Source: Arcanobacterium wilhelmae (GTDB taxonomy: Bacteria > Actinomycetota > Actinomycetes > Actinomycetales > Actinomycetaceae). From it: a stretch of 64,000 nucleotides of DNA. The translations under genes and the position numbers were made by a program. Every line of letters starts with the position of its first letter. The stretch's first letter is position 1. Shown one piece after another: positions 1-8,267 of the stretch. The stretch lies in contig NZ_CP121247.1 in the NCBI RefSeq assembly GCF_029632765.1, positions 310,001 to 374,000 of the forward strand, written 5' to 3'. The notes under the pieces were generated by a model. The model did not search any database, was not told the DNA's origin, and saw nothing but the letters and a program-made list of their open reading frames with translations.

Positions 1-1
1 C

Positions 2-253
2 GGTGGTGCGCCAGGTTTCCGGCGGGCGTTCTCGTCCTGGCACGGGGTGATTACGGCGGTTGCCGCTGTTGTTCCGGGGGCCCTGGTGGGCGAGTTTGGT
101 GTGTGGCTGGCGCGTAACCGCATGGAGATTTCGGAGATAGGCTACGAACCGCTTGCAGTTGTGCTGATTGGGGTAGTCATTGTTGCGGTCACAGCGCTAG
201 CTGGCGCGATCTTCCCGCCTGGGCGAGGGGTACTCACCCGCCGCGCCGACTAG
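2..253 (+). CDS. C-terminal fragment of a membrane protein, probably an ABC transporter permease (partial)
   Basis: An open frame enters from before the window and stops at 251-253. The visible 83 residues hold two hydrophobic segments, the first around the stretch ending in LVGEFGVWLA and the second around AVVLIGVVIVAVTALAGAIF, followed by a short basic tail. A final membrane helix near a charged C-terminus resembles the end of FtsX/MacB-type permeases, but no diagnostic motif is present in this fragment, so the family is a guess. The coding frame and composition match the neighbouring high-GC genes. Confidence 0.5.
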   Translation, partial: GGAPGFRRAFSSWHGVITAVAAVVPGALVGEFGVWLARNRMEISEIGYEPLAVVLIGVVIVAVTALAGAIFPPGRGVLTRRAD

Positions 254-260
254 GTGGTGT

Positions 261-292
261 GTGGTGGCGTGCTAATATTACCACGCCACCAC
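261..292. promoter_or_regulatory. Perfect 11-bp-arm palindrome overlapping the promoter of the ATPase gene
   Basis: Arms GTGGTGGCGTG (261-271) and CACGCCACCAC (282-292) are exact reverse complements around an AT-rich loop. A second inverted pair, GCTAATATTA (271-280) and TAATATTAGC (302-311), links the loop to the -10 region. The hairpin could end the upstream gene, but its second arm lies over the predicted -35 region of the next gene, so it could equally be an operator. Confidence 0.55.
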
Positions 293-307
293 ATGTCTTG
301 ATAATAT
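278..307 (+). promoter_or_regulatory. Predicted promoter of the ATPase gene, leaderless
   Basis: TTACCA (278-283) and TAATAT (302-307) are 18 bases apart. The ATG at 315 follows the -10 box by 7 bases and no Shine-Dalgarno sequence precedes it, so the transcript probably starts at or next to the start codon. Confidence 0.5.
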
Positions 308-314
308 TAGCAAT

Positions 315-1577
315 ATGAGAACTCCGCTTGATTCGCCTTTTAGTCCTGGCTCTGATGTTGTGCCGCAGGTATGGGCTGGGCGCGCTCGTTTCCTCGCGGA
401 TTGGCGTGATGTGCTTCGCCCGAGGCGAGTGGCGGGAATCCATGAGCGTGCCCGAACAATCCTCGGTGAGGCTGGTTCGGGTAAATCTGCGCTCGTACGT
501 CGCATTGCGCAAAGTGCACGCGACCAGGGGGATTGGGTCACTGAACAGATTCGGATCCCGGCAGGCGGCGATCCGCTCAAGCGTGTAGCCGAGGCGCTCC
601 TCGGGCTCGCGGCGCAGGCTGGTCTGGTCGTCGCTACCGAAAAGCGAATTTCCGCGGTGCTGGCACGTGTGCAGGCCGTTGCCGTGGGCGGCGCATCAGT
701 CACGTTTCGGGAAGCGGAGGGCGTTGAGGCGTACCGTGCACTCACGGAACTTTTGATTGAGCTCGGGCGTGCTGCGATCGCTCGCGCCAACACGATGGTG
801 GTGGTCCACGTCGATGAAGTTCAAAACATCACGGATACCAATGTGCTTTCGCAGCTCCTTGTCGCCTTCGGGGATGCTCTCGCGTATGAAGAACCAGTGA
901 AAGCTCCTGGCGGTTATGAGGCGTCGCGAGCCTTGCCGATCGCTATCTACCTGACGGGTTTGCCAGAGTTTCTCGATATGGCTGGCGCTCGCGTGGGTGC
1001 AACCTTCGCGCGCCGGTTCCAAACGGGAACTCTCGAATCTTTGGATGTCGAAAGCCTCGTTGAGGCACTCTATCCGTTCATTTTTGACGGGTGGGAGATC
1101 GCGGATCCAGATGGCGGGATTCGGAGAATCTCGATGGAGGTTCCGGCGGCCACGAATATTATTCGGTACTCGTGCGGTGAGCCCTTCTTGTTCCAGCTCG
1201 CCGGCGCGAACGCCTGGTATGCGGGAACAGGTGATGTGATTACGGAAGAGGATGTTGAACGTGGCTGGGCGCATGCCGCACCGGAAGCGGAAGCGCATGT
1301 GCTGAGAATCCTGGAGCGCCTACCTGCGCGTGAACGCGAGTTCCTTGAGGCGATGGCGGCGTTGCCGCCTCAGCAGCGCCAGCTTCTCACCATCGCGAAA
1401 GCGCTGGGTTACGCCACTTCAGCGAAGGTGGGGACAACAGCGCGCAGGCTTGAAACCCAGCGCGGGATCATTGCCCGCGGCACCCAGTACCGTTTCACCA
1501 ACCAGGCGGTGGAAGCGATGCTCAGCTCCGGCTGGCCCTACGAGGCTCCGCCCTTGCGCAATCCGCATGAGCGTTAG
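315..1577 (+). CDS. P-loop ATPase with C-terminal winged-helix-like region (AAA/STAND type)
   Basis: A 420-residue protein. A Walker A motif GEAGSGKS lies at about residues 51-58 and a Walker B strand with acidic pair (VVVHVDEVQ) at about 162-170. The last 80 residues look like a winged helix, as in archaeal-type AAA ATPases and STAND regulators: a helix-rich stretch, then RRLETQRGIIARG and a beta-like end. There is no signal peptide or membrane segment, so it is cytoplasmic. The start at 315 fits a leaderless transcript from the -10 box at 302-307. It stands alone: a strong hairpin follows and the next gene is convergent. Proteins of this type are often annotated only as ATP-binding protein; substrate and partner are unknown. 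Confidence 0.75.
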   Translation: MRTPLDSPFSPGSDVVPQVWAGRARFLADWRDVLRPRRVAGIHERARTILGEAGSGKSALVRRIAQSARDQGDWVTEQIRIPAGGDPLKRVAEALLGLAAQAGLVVATEKRISAVLARVQAVAVGGASVTFREAEGVEAYRALTELLIELGRAAIARANTMVVVHVDEVQNITDTNVLSQLLVAFGDALAYEEPVKAPGGYEASRALPIAIYLTGLPEFLDMAGARVGATFARRFQTGTLESLDVESLVEALYPFIFDGWEIADPDGGIRRISMEVPAATNIIRYSCGEPFLFQLAGANAWYAGTGDVITEEDVERGWAHAAPEAEAHVLRILERLPAREREFLEAMAALPPQQRQLLTIAKALGYATSAKVGTTARRLETQRGIIARGTQYRFTNQAVEAMLSSGWPYEAPPLRNPHER

Positions 1578-1620
1578 CCTTCGCGGAACACTGCGAAAAA
1601 CTGAATCAACCTCGTAAAAT

Positions 1621-1684
1621 AAAAAGTGGAGGCGCCGCCGTCCCACCAGGAAGAAAGCCAGGGAAGGCTGGTGCCTCCGCTTTT
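1621..1684. terminator. Hairpin terminator after the ATPase gene
   Basis: The left arm AAAAGTGGAGGCGCC pairs with GGTGCCTCCGCTTTT with two wobble positions. T residues follow on the plus strand and A residues precede, so it can act in both directions. Confidence 0.7.
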
Positions 1685-1702
1685 GTTGTGGATTGTTGTA
1701 TG

Positions 1703-1755
1703 TAAACGCCGGGTGGGGCGATCGGAAAATTTCCGATCGCCCCACCCGGCGTTTA
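1703..1755. repeat. 53-bp perfect palindrome (26-bp arms, single central base)
   Basis: The arms 1703-1728 and 1730-1755 are exact reverse complements, beginning TAAACGCCGGG and reaching the centre at ATCGGAAA. It has almost no loop and no clear T tract. It may be a bidirectional terminator or a cruciform site. Confidence 0.8.
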
Positions 1756-1806
1756 GGTGAAATTATCTTGCGGCCCTTTGAGTGGATGACCGCGGCTACT
1801 TGCTTA

Positions 1807-1887
1807 AGCTAAAATTTTGGTTCGAAAAATTGACGATCAACGCCATATAGAGTTCCGAGCCTCAAAAAACGAACCAAAATTTTAGCT
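1807..1887. repeat. 18-bp perfect inverted repeat with 45-bp spacer
   Basis: AGCTAAAATTTTGGTTCG (1807-1824) is repeated in reverse complement at 1870-1887. The AT-rich arms differ from the surrounding GC-rich DNA. It ends 10 bases beyond the stop of the minus-strand permease gene, so it may belong to its terminator; a small inserted element is also possible. Confidence 0.7.
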
Positions 1888-1897
1888 GCGCGGAGTA

Positions 1898-3772
1898 TCA
1901 GCTCTGGAACTCTGAGGCGCGGTCCTTTGCTCCGCGCACGAGGATCTCCAAGCGGTCCTGCGTGATCTTGCCGATCTCGGCCAGGGCCATCATGTTCTCA
2001 ACCTCGGGCCAGTTCTCTAGGCGCCGGCGCGCTGCCGCCAAAATACCTGGCATCGAATCATCGGTTCGCAGGTAGGCCACGTACGGCACGCCGAACTTCT
2101 CCTGGTACTTCGCACACAGGGCCTCGAGCTCAGCCAGCTCGCCCTTCGTTGCAGAACCAAGAGCCAGCGAGCCAATGTCGCCGGTCACCGCATCAGGGTT
2201 GGTGAGCAGCTCGTACATGTTCGGGTAATCGGCGAGCAGGGCGTAACGCGAATCCGAATCCGAATGCATGATTGCGAACTGCAACGCCTGCCCAAACTCG
2301 GCAACCGAGCCGAACGGGCGCGATTCCCACACCTTCTCCAGTGGCCACACCTGGCTGTTCACCAGCGGACGGAACGTGGAAACGAAGGTCTCGCGGTCCA
2401 TCGCGGCAACATCGTCGAGCGAAACCCGGGCGACAACGTCGGCCTCGGCCCGACGCCTGCGGCCGGTGTGGAAGAACAACAGATTCAAACCGATCGCCGC
2501 GATCGCGCCGATCGACATTCCCGAGGAGAAGAACACTTGCGCCCACTGTGGGAATACTTGCGCGATCTCGGGGCGGAAGGTCACAAGCATTGCCAGGCCG
2601 AGCGCGGTGGTCACGATCGCGGCGATGCGCGGGTCGGCGAGGTCAGACTTTGCAATCGTCTGCAGTCCAACCCATGCCACATTTGCGAACAGCGCCAGTG
2701 AGGCTCCGCCGAGCACTGGCGACGGGATCGCGGCTACAACCGCGCCTACCTTCGGCAACAGGCCAACGACGATCATCAGGACGCCGGCACCCGCGGCCAC
2801 CCAGCGCGACTTGATGCCAGTCAGGCGCACGAGCCCAACATTCTGCGCAAACATCGTGTACGGGAAGGAGTTGAGCACGCCGCCAAGGGTGGTCGAAGCG
2901 CCGTCGGCGCGGATCGCGGCCGCAACATCGGCGGAGGTGATGCGCTTGCCGACGATCTCACCGGTGGCGAATACGTCGCCCGTGGTCTCCACCATGGTGA
3001 TCAACATGACGATCAGCATGGAAAGAATCGCGGTGAACGAGAACGCCGGCCAGCCGAAGTAGAACGGCGTCGTCACGCCCAGGGCGGGAGCCGTGGCGAC
3101 GGCGTCGAGTTTCTCGGGAGCAACATGGCCGGCGATCAGCGCAACCACCGTGCCGCCAACCAGGCCAATCAGCACCGAAATCGTGCCGAAGAACCCGCGA
3201 ACGAACCGCTGAACGAGCAGGATCGTGGCCAGTGTGCCGAAGCCGTAGGCGAGGTCGCGCACGGAGGGCACGCCCTGCGCGTAGTTCACGAAGTCGTTCG
3301 CGGAAACGGCCAGGAGCGAGGTCCCCATGACGAGCAGAACCGTGCCGGTGACGTGGAAGGGGAAGAAACGCAAAAGCCGCGCAAAGAACGGTGCGGCGAA
3401 GAAGGTGAACAGGCCGGCAACGATAATCGAGCCGTAGATGACGGGCAGGGAGGCAACCCCGCCTGCGCCGTTCGTGGCGGCCAGGCCGATCGCGATGATC
3501 GGGGCAACGGCGGTGGTGGTGACGCCCTGGATGATCGGCAGGCGCACGCCGACTTTGCGGCCTACGCCCACCGACTGGATCAGGGTGGCCAGGCCGCAGG
3601 TGAAGAGGTCGGCGTTGATGAGATGAATCGTGGTGGCCGAATCGAGATTCAGCGAGGATGCGATCAGGAGCGGCACGATCACGGCGCCGGCATAGAACGC
3701 GAGGAGGTGTTGAAGGGACAGGAGCACAAGCTTCGGAGCGGCCGGAACGGCGTCCACTGGGTGTTGTTTCAT
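1898..3772 (-). CDS. NCS2-family purine (urate/xanthine) permease fused to an OHCU-decarboxylase-like domain
   Basis: Residues about 15-445 form a multi-pass membrane protein of the nucleobase:cation symporter-2 family (for example QHLLAFYAGAVIVPLL near the start, and the acidic VETTGDVFATGE stretch of this family). Residues about 451-624 match the 2-oxo-4-hydroxy-4-carboxy-5-ureidoimidazoline decarboxylase family (UraD), the step after uricase, with VWPLEKVWESRPFGS, YQEKFGVPYVAYL and ITQDRLEIL. The position usually held by the catalytic His of the HPdL motif reads DYPNM, so His appears replaced by Tyr; the downstream Glu and Arg seem kept. A longer frame reaches 3931 but runs head-on into the divergent MFS gene; the ATG at 3772, preceded by GAAGG, fits the first membrane helix. 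The fusion suggests coupling of urate uptake to its breakdown, but no uricase gene is nearby. Confidence 0.85.
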   Translation of the reverse strand: MKQHPVDAVPAAPKLVLLSLQHLLAFYAGAVIVPLLIASSLNLDSATTIHLINADLFTCGLATLIQSVGVGRKVGVRLPIIQGVTTTAVAPIIAIGLAATNGAGGVASLPVIYGSIIVAGLFTFFAAPFFARLLRFFPFHVTGTVLLVMGTSLLAVSANDFVNYAQGVPSVRDLAYGFGTLATILLVQRFVRGFFGTISVLIGLVGGTVVALIAGHVAPEKLDAVATAPALGVTTPFYFGWPAFSFTAILSMLIVMLITMVETTGDVFATGEIVGKRITSADVAAAIRADGASTTLGGVLNSFPYTMFAQNVGLVRLTGIKSRWVAAGAGVLMIVVGLLPKVGAVVAAIPSPVLGGASLALFANVAWVGLQTIAKSDLADPRIAAIVTTALGLAMLVTFRPEIAQVFPQWAQVFFSSGMSIGAIAAIGLNLLFFHTGRRRRAEADVVARVSLDDVAAMDRETFVSTFRPLVNSQVWPLEKVWESRPFGSVAEFGQALQFAIMHSDSDSRYALLADYPNMYELLTNPDAVTGDIGSLALGSATKGELAELEALCAKYQEKFGVPYVAYLRTDDSMPGILAAARRRLENWPEVENMMALAEIGKITQDRLEILVRGAKDRASEFQS

Positions 3773-3875
3773 CACCTTCGCTAGTGTAGGCGCTCCCGAC
3801 GCCGGTCTGCCGCAACTCTCGAATAGCGGACAATTTGCGTCCGCATCGTGGGATTTTGTACCCAGTGCCAAAAAG

Positions 3876-3904
3876 TTGAAACGTGAACAAAATGCGCCGA
3901 TACT
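3876..3904 (+). promoter_or_regulatory. Promoter of the MFS exporter gene
   Basis: TTGAAA (3876-3881) and GATACT (3899-3904) are 17 bases apart, close to the sigma-70 consensus. A Shine-Dalgarno GGGAGG follows, 7 bases before the ATG at 3932. Confidence 0.6.
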
Positions 3905-3931
3905 GGGCACAATACGAAAAGGGAGGCCCAC

Positions 3932-5254
3932 ATGGCAGGGAAGTTGCGCGCACTATTTGCGGATACGCGCCCGCTCAAGAGCCCGGATTTCCGCCGGCTC
4001 TGGCTGGCGAACATCATCACCGTGATCGGCGCGCAGCTCACTGTGGTAGCAGTGCCGGCGCAAATCTACGACATCACCGGCTCCTCCGGCATGGTGGGCC
4101 TCGCCGGCGCGTTCGGCCTGGTCCCGCTCGTGATTTTCGGCTTGTACGGCGGCGCGCTCGCCGACTACTTCGACCGCCGTCGCCTCCTCGAGTTCACCAC
4201 CCTCGGCCTGATCGGCACGTCGGCGCTGTTCTGGGCGCAGGCCGCTGCCGGCCTGAATAATGTGTGGGTGCTGCTCCTGATTTTCTCGGCGCAACAGGCG
4301 TTCTTCGCGATCAACCAGCCGACGCGCACGGCGATCCTGCCTACACTCGTTCCCAAATCGCAGATTCCCGCGGCGAACGCCCTGAACATGACGGTGTTCT
4401 CGGCCGGCGCGATCGCCGGCCCGCTCGTGGGAGGCATGCTAATCCCGGTGCTCGGCTATTCCTCCCTCTATCTCGTCGACACTCTCACGCTTTTCGCGAC
4501 GCTTTACGCTGTCTACCGGTTGCCGTCCCTGCCGGCTCCCGCCCACGACGCCGGTGGTACATGCGACGCCGGCGCCCCCGCCAAGCGTTCCGCCCCGGGT
4601 TTCGCTGCGGTGCTCGATGGTTTGAAGTACCTCTCGGTCCACCAGATCGTGCTGCTGTCCTTCGTGGTGGATCTGATCGCGATGATCGCGGGCATGCCCC
4701 GCGCGCTCTATCCGGAGGTGGCGCACGTGAATTTCGGCGGCCCGCTTGAGGGTGGTACCGAGTTTGCCCTGCTCAACGCTGCGCTCCCGATCGGCGCATT
4801 GCTGGGTGGCATGTTCTCGGGCTGGGTGAGCCGCGTGCGCCGATATGGCCTGGCTGTGCTGATCCTGATCGCGATTTGGGGTGGGGCGATGTTTGCGCTC
4901 GGTTTGATGTTCACGTTCGCGCCGTATGCGCCGGGTTGGTTCCTGTTTGGCGCGATGGTGGCGCTCGCGGTGGGCGGTATTGCGGATATGGGGTCGGCGT
5001 CGTTCCGGCAGGGTATCCTGCTCGGCTCCACGAACGACAAGGTTCGTGGCCGCCTCCAGGGCGTGTTTATTGTGGTGGTTGCGGGCGGCCCACGCTTAGC
5101 GGACGTGGTGCATGGCGGCGCGGCCGAGCTTGTTGGCCCGAATGTCACGACCTGGGCTGGTGGCCTGCTGGTGGTGCTCGGCATGGCTGTGATTGCGGTT
5201 GCCTATCCGGCGTTGAGAAAGTTTGAGGCCGCGCCTTCCGACGTCCAACACTAA
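3932..5254 (+). CDS. Major facilitator superfamily transporter, probable exporter
   Basis: A 440-residue, about twelve-helix protein. The N-terminal DFRRLWLANIITVIGAQLT and GGALADYFDRRRLLEFT resemble the EntS-like efflux branch of the MFS, where the second is the loop 2-3 signature. A cytoplasmic loop rich in Ala and Pro (about residues 200-225) separates the two six-helix halves. Its start has a good Shine-Dalgarno (GGGAGG) and a promoter at 3876-3904. It is divergent from the purine permease, sharing a 160-bp control region, and convergent with the ArsR-type regulator. The exported compound cannot be read from sequence. Confidence 0.85.
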   Translation: MAGKLRALFADTRPLKSPDFRRLWLANIITVIGAQLTVVAVPAQIYDITGSSGMVGLAGAFGLVPLVIFGLYGGALADYFDRRRLLEFTTLGLIGTSALFWAQAAAGLNNVWVLLLIFSAQQAFFAINQPTRTAILPTLVPKSQIPAANALNMTVFSAGAIAGPLVGGMLIPVLGYSSLYLVDTLTLFATLYAVYRLPSLPAPAHDAGGTCDAGAPAKRSAPGFAAVLDGLKYLSVHQIVLLSFVVDLIAMIAGMPRALYPEVAHVNFGGPLEGGTEFALLNAALPIGALLGGMFSGWVSRVRRYGLAVLILIAIWGGAMFALGLMFTFAPYAPGWFLFGAMVALAVGGIADMGSASFRQGILLGSTNDKVRGRLQGVFIVVVAGGPRLADVVHGGAAELVGPNVTTWAGGLLVVLGMAVIAVAYPALRKFEAAPSDVQH

Positions 5255-5371
5255 GGCCGACGACGCCGGTGCGGCCGCTTGCGTCCGGTTCTCCGGCTCG
5301 CCTGTGACCAGGCGGTCTATAGCCGTCAGTGGCAGAAAGGCCGCGCAATCGACGTTTGGCGAGTGCCTGAT

Positions 5372-6124
5372 TCAGGCCGTATGGTGTTCGGCGCAGCTTG
5401 GGCACACTGGCCCGCGCTTGTCGCTCACTTGCGTAATGCTCGGCGCACCTTCAGCGTCGGCGTCGGCGGCCCGCTTGCCAACCAGCAAACGGCAGTAGCC
5501 CTCCCCGGCGAATGGCTCGAGCCGGGTGGCGGCGTCGACGCGTCCGGCGAGGTAGCCGGCGTGGACGCGGCAAATGAGTTCCGGGTATTTTTGTGCCGCG
5601 TCGAGTAGCGGGCAGGCGAGGAGCTGGAATGAGCCGTCGTCGTCGTGGTAAGGCGCAAAGCCGACGTCGGTGAGCATCGCCTCCACGTTTTCTTCCGTAA
5701 CCTGCTCGGCCTGTGTGCCCCACTTGTGGCCGGCCTCGTAGGCGAGGTCCTTCGCGGCGGACTGCTCCGCGAGCACAGCCGCCATCAGTTCCAACGCTGA
5801 GATGCGCGTGCGTGCCACATGCGAGCTTGCCTCCGCAATCCGGCCAGCCTTCGTGATCGTGAAGCATTTCGCCGGCCGCCCGACCCCGCACGAAGAGCAC
5901 GTCAGCTCATGCACGTAACCGAGTTCGGAGAGCGCTGTGAGATGGTGGCGGGTGGTGTTCGGGTGCCCGTCGAGGTGTTTGACGAGCGTGTCGAGCCGAA
6001 CCTGCGGCCCGAGATCGGCAACCGCGCGCAACACGCGCAGGCGTGGCTCGCTGAGCGTGGCGACCTCTTTCCGCCCGCTCTTCGGGTGTGATCCACCCTT
6101 CGCTGGATTTGTTTTGCGTGGCAT
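5372..6124 (-). CDS. ArsR/SufR-like winged-helix regulator with cysteine-rich effector domain
   Basis: A 250-residue protein. Residues about 20-110 form a winged helix: RLRVLRAVADLG, then DGHPNTTRHHLTALSELGY as recognition helix, then a Cys pair CSSCGVGRPAKCF. The C-terminal half has CPLLDAAQKYPELIC followed by GEGYCRLLV, the three-cysteine layout of COG2345 regulators related to SufR, where cysteines can bind an iron-sulfur cluster or metal. A further CPSC lies at the extreme C-terminus. Sensing iron, redox state or a metal is therefore likely, but which one is not shown. It stands alone between the MFS gene (convergent) and the methyltransferase gene (divergent), so either could be a target. 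Confidence 0.75.
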   Translation of the reverse strand: MPRKTNPAKGGSHPKSGRKEVATLSEPRLRVLRAVADLGPQVRLDTLVKHLDGHPNTTRHHLTALSELGYVHELTCSSCGVGRPAKCFTITKAGRIAEASSHVARTRISALELMAAVLAEQSAAKDLAYEAGHKWGTQAEQVTEENVEAMLTDVGFAPYHDDDGSFQLLACPLLDAAQKYPELICRVHAGYLAGRVDAATRLEPFAGEGYCRLLVGKRAADADAEGAPSITQVSDKRGPVCPSCAEHHTA

Positions 6125-6245
6125 ATCCCCAGTCTAGGAGGTCAAACCAGCCGTTTTTAGCGGCGGAAGTCCCACCTTAGGGCGATTTTTTACAAAGCGC
6201 CTTCCCGACGCCGGTGCGCGGCGCTCAATCCGGTAGATTTTGCGT

Positions 6246-7487
6246 ATGACCTCATTTTCGCCCGCACCCTCCGCTTTGGATCGGCTTATTTGCGACGTTG
6301 CCGGTGCCGAGGCGCCGGCGGCGCGCGCCTTCGTTGTTGCCTCAGATCCAGATGGCTCACTCCTGAGCTGGGCGAATGCCCACGGAACGGCCGTTGTTGT
6401 GGCTAGTGACTATCGCGAATATGCGCGCGCGCAGGCCCACGGCACCGCCGCCCACGCCCTCACGCAACTCGCGCCAGGGAGCGCACCGGGTGCGGTCGGC
6501 GTCGGGCATCTGCCGAAATCGCTCGCCGGGATCCGCTACCTCGCACGTCAACTCGCGCGCGCCGGCGTCGAAACCTTGGTGCTCGGCGCGAACACGAAAC
6601 ACATGAGCCGCTCGATGAATGCCGAACTCGCCCGCTCCTACGCGAACGTGCACGCCTCGCGCGGCCGCGGAAAGTTCCGCTGCCTTGTCGCGAGCGGGCC
6701 GCTCCCGAACCTGCCAGAGCTCGAACCGTCTACCGGCGGGCCTGGCGGACGCCTGCACGCTGTCGGTGGCGTGTTCGGCGGCGCGTCCGACGACGCCGGT
6801 GGCCGCCTCCTCGCCGAGGCGTTCTTGAATGACTATTTGGTTCGTGTCACAGATACTGAACAGAGAGATTTCAAGGGGAAAACGCCAGTGACGAAAGGGA
6901 AAGTTGTCACTGTGTCCCGAGAAGAGTGCTCCAATGGTCCTTTCATTCTCGTAGATCTTGGATGTGGAAATGGATCTGTGTCACGCCGAGTCCTCGACAC
7001 TACCGGTGGTTTGATAGCAGGTTTTCCCCAAGACAAAGCGGATTCTGAGCCAACGTCGCAGGTGCGACACGAAAAATTTGATTCCATCGATAAGGATCGA
7101 TTCCGATTTCGTGTACTTGCGACCGACGTCGACGCGGCTGCAGTCGCCTCGGCTCGCCTCACTCTCGCGAGCTATGCGAACGCCGGTTTAGTGAGTGTTT
7201 CTTGGGATGACGCTGGGGAGCAGATCCCTGATTCGTCGGCCGATGTAGTGCTTCTTAACCCGCCGTTCCATGATGGCGCGGGGATCGACACAAGCCTCGT
7301 GGAGCATCTCCTCGATAACGCCGACCGTCTCCTTGCATCCGGCGGCGAGCTCTACCTCGTCTACAACTCGCACCTGGCTTATTTACCCGCGGTGCGACGA
7401 CAATTCGGTATTGTCCAACAAATCGTAAGAGACCGTCGTTTTACAGTGCTCAAAGCTTGGCAAAACCAGGGAAATAGAGATTTGTAA
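6246..7487 (+). CDS. RsmC/RlmG-like class I SAM-dependent methyltransferase with unusual inserts
   Basis: The C-terminal half carries the SAM motif VDLGCGNGS and the catalytic motif NPPFHDG, which mark the RsmC/RlmG family of 23S/16S rRNA guanine-N2 methyltransferases; the N-terminal half (about 1-190) corresponds to the duplicated inactive domain of that family. The ATG at 6246 follows TAGATT (6234-6239) by 6 bases without Shine-Dalgarno, so it is probably leaderless; a TTG two codons earlier is less likely. Two stretches have no counterpart in a typical protein of this family: about 30 residues before motif I, and about 40 residues after it (GGLIAGFPQDKADSEPTSQV and onwards). Both fall in a stretch of clearly lower GC (about 6840-7130). 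Confidence 0.75.
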   Translation: MTSFSPAPSALDRLICDVAGAEAPAARAFVVASDPDGSLLSWANAHGTAVVVASDYREYARAQAHGTAAHALTQLAPGSAPGAVGVGHLPKSLAGIRYLARQLARAGVETLVLGANTKHMSRSMNAELARSYANVHASRGRGKFRCLVASGPLPNLPELEPSTGGPGGRLHAVGGVFGGASDDAGGRLLAEAFLNDYLVRVTDTEQRDFKGKTPVTKGKVVTVSREECSNGPFILVDLGCGNGSVSRRVLDTTGGLIAGFPQDKADSEPTSQVRHEKFDSIDKDRFRFRVLATDVDAAAVASARLTLASYANAGLVSVSWDDAGEQIPDSSADVVLLNPPFHDGAGIDTSLVEHLLDNADRLLASGGELYLVYNSHLAYLPAVRRQFGIVQQIVRDRRFTVLKAWQNQGNRDL

Positions 7488-7618
7488 GTCTCTCGATGTA
7501 GTTCCGTGTCAGCGTTAAAATCTCGGGATACTTGAAACAGCGAGACATGTGTCCTTGTGTGATTCTCTGTGTCTGGTATATTTGAGGTATTCAATCAATT
7601 CACACCGGCGGAGGCGAC

Positions 7619-8227
7619 TTGGATCTTCGAAAAGCGGCAGAGCTGTTAGGTACGGCCGAGGTTGAAATCCGCGCGCAAATTGGGCGAGGAGACCCGGGAG
7701 ATTCGTACGAGCTTTTGTCCTCACTTCTTGAACTCGGGAAGCGTGTCCGTTCCCTCCGTGACGAAGTGCTGACACTTGGGCAGCTGGAAAGCACGGACAT
7801 TCAATCCGTTGAACCGCAAATGTTGGAACCTGGTGAACCTAGCGGAGCTGAGTCTTCCGAATTTCCCCTGTACTTCATCGATGAGGACACGTTGTACAAA
7901 GTCGGAGAGGCAACCGATGGACACAAAGTTTATGTCAAGCGGGTAACCCTCGATGACGCGTCACAAGTTGTGGCAACTATTCAGAAGTTTTACGGAGAGA
8001 GCGAACAGGGTTTCACGATTAACGGGCTGATGAGTGAAAACCCCGGCCCCGCAAAAAGCAAGGTTCAGGTTTTGGTGATGGCGCTTGTTGAAGCAACGTT
8101 GATTGAGCGCCGTGGGCGTGGGGAATACACCCTCTCCGGAAGTCTGCGGCGTTGGCGATATCACCTTGACCAACTACCGAAGCATCCCGAGATGCTCGCC
8201 AAAGATTTTGTTCTCGACAAAGCTTGA
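7619..8227 (+). CDS. Hypothetical protein, 202 residues
   Basis: No recognised family. The protein has a helical N-terminus (residues 1-50), an acidic Pro/Glu-rich linker (about 62-82) and a compact C-terminal part with a basic end (RRGRGEYTLSGSLRRWRYHL), reminiscent of a small winged fold but not diagnostic. The TTG start at 7619 is supported by GGAGG five bases upstream and a TATATT box near 7577. It has lower GC than its neighbours and precedes the possible toxin-immunity pair, separated by a strong hairpin (8236-8267), so co-transcription is uncertain. It looks horizontally acquired. Confidence 0.55.
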   Translation: MDLRKAAELLGTAEVEIRAQIGRGDPGDSYELLSSLLELGKRVRSLRDEVLTLGQLESTDIQSVEPQMLEPGEPSGAESSEFPLYFIDEDTLYKVGEATDGHKVYVKRVTLDDASQVVATIQKFYGESEQGFTINGLMSENPGPAKSKVQVLVMALVEATLIERRGRGEYTLSGSLRRWRYHLDQLPKHPEMLAKDFVLDKA

Positions 8228-8235
8228 GAATGAAT

Positions 8236-8267
8236 CTGGTGGCAGGAGCTGGAACTCCTGCCACCAG
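8236..8267. terminator. 13-bp perfect hairpin after the 202-residue gene
   Basis: CTGGTGGCAGGAG (8236-8248) pairs exactly with 8255-8267 across a six-base loop. No T tract follows. A second small hairpin, CAGTAG/CTACTG, lies just downstream. Confidence 0.6.

Larger units (their letters stand above)
1578..1897. other. Convergent intergenic region with three separate inverted repeats
   Basis: No gene is visible in these 320 bases. They hold three stem structures, listed separately: a terminator-like hairpin (1621-1684), a 53-bp near-perfect palindrome (1703-1755), and an 18-bp inverted repeat with a 45-bp spacer (1807-1887). The genes on both sides point inwards. Confidence 0.7.

Noticed and set aside
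3773..3931. N-terminal extension of the purine permease to 3931
   Set aside because: It would abut the divergent MFS start and cover its promoter; the added 53 residues match nothing in the family.
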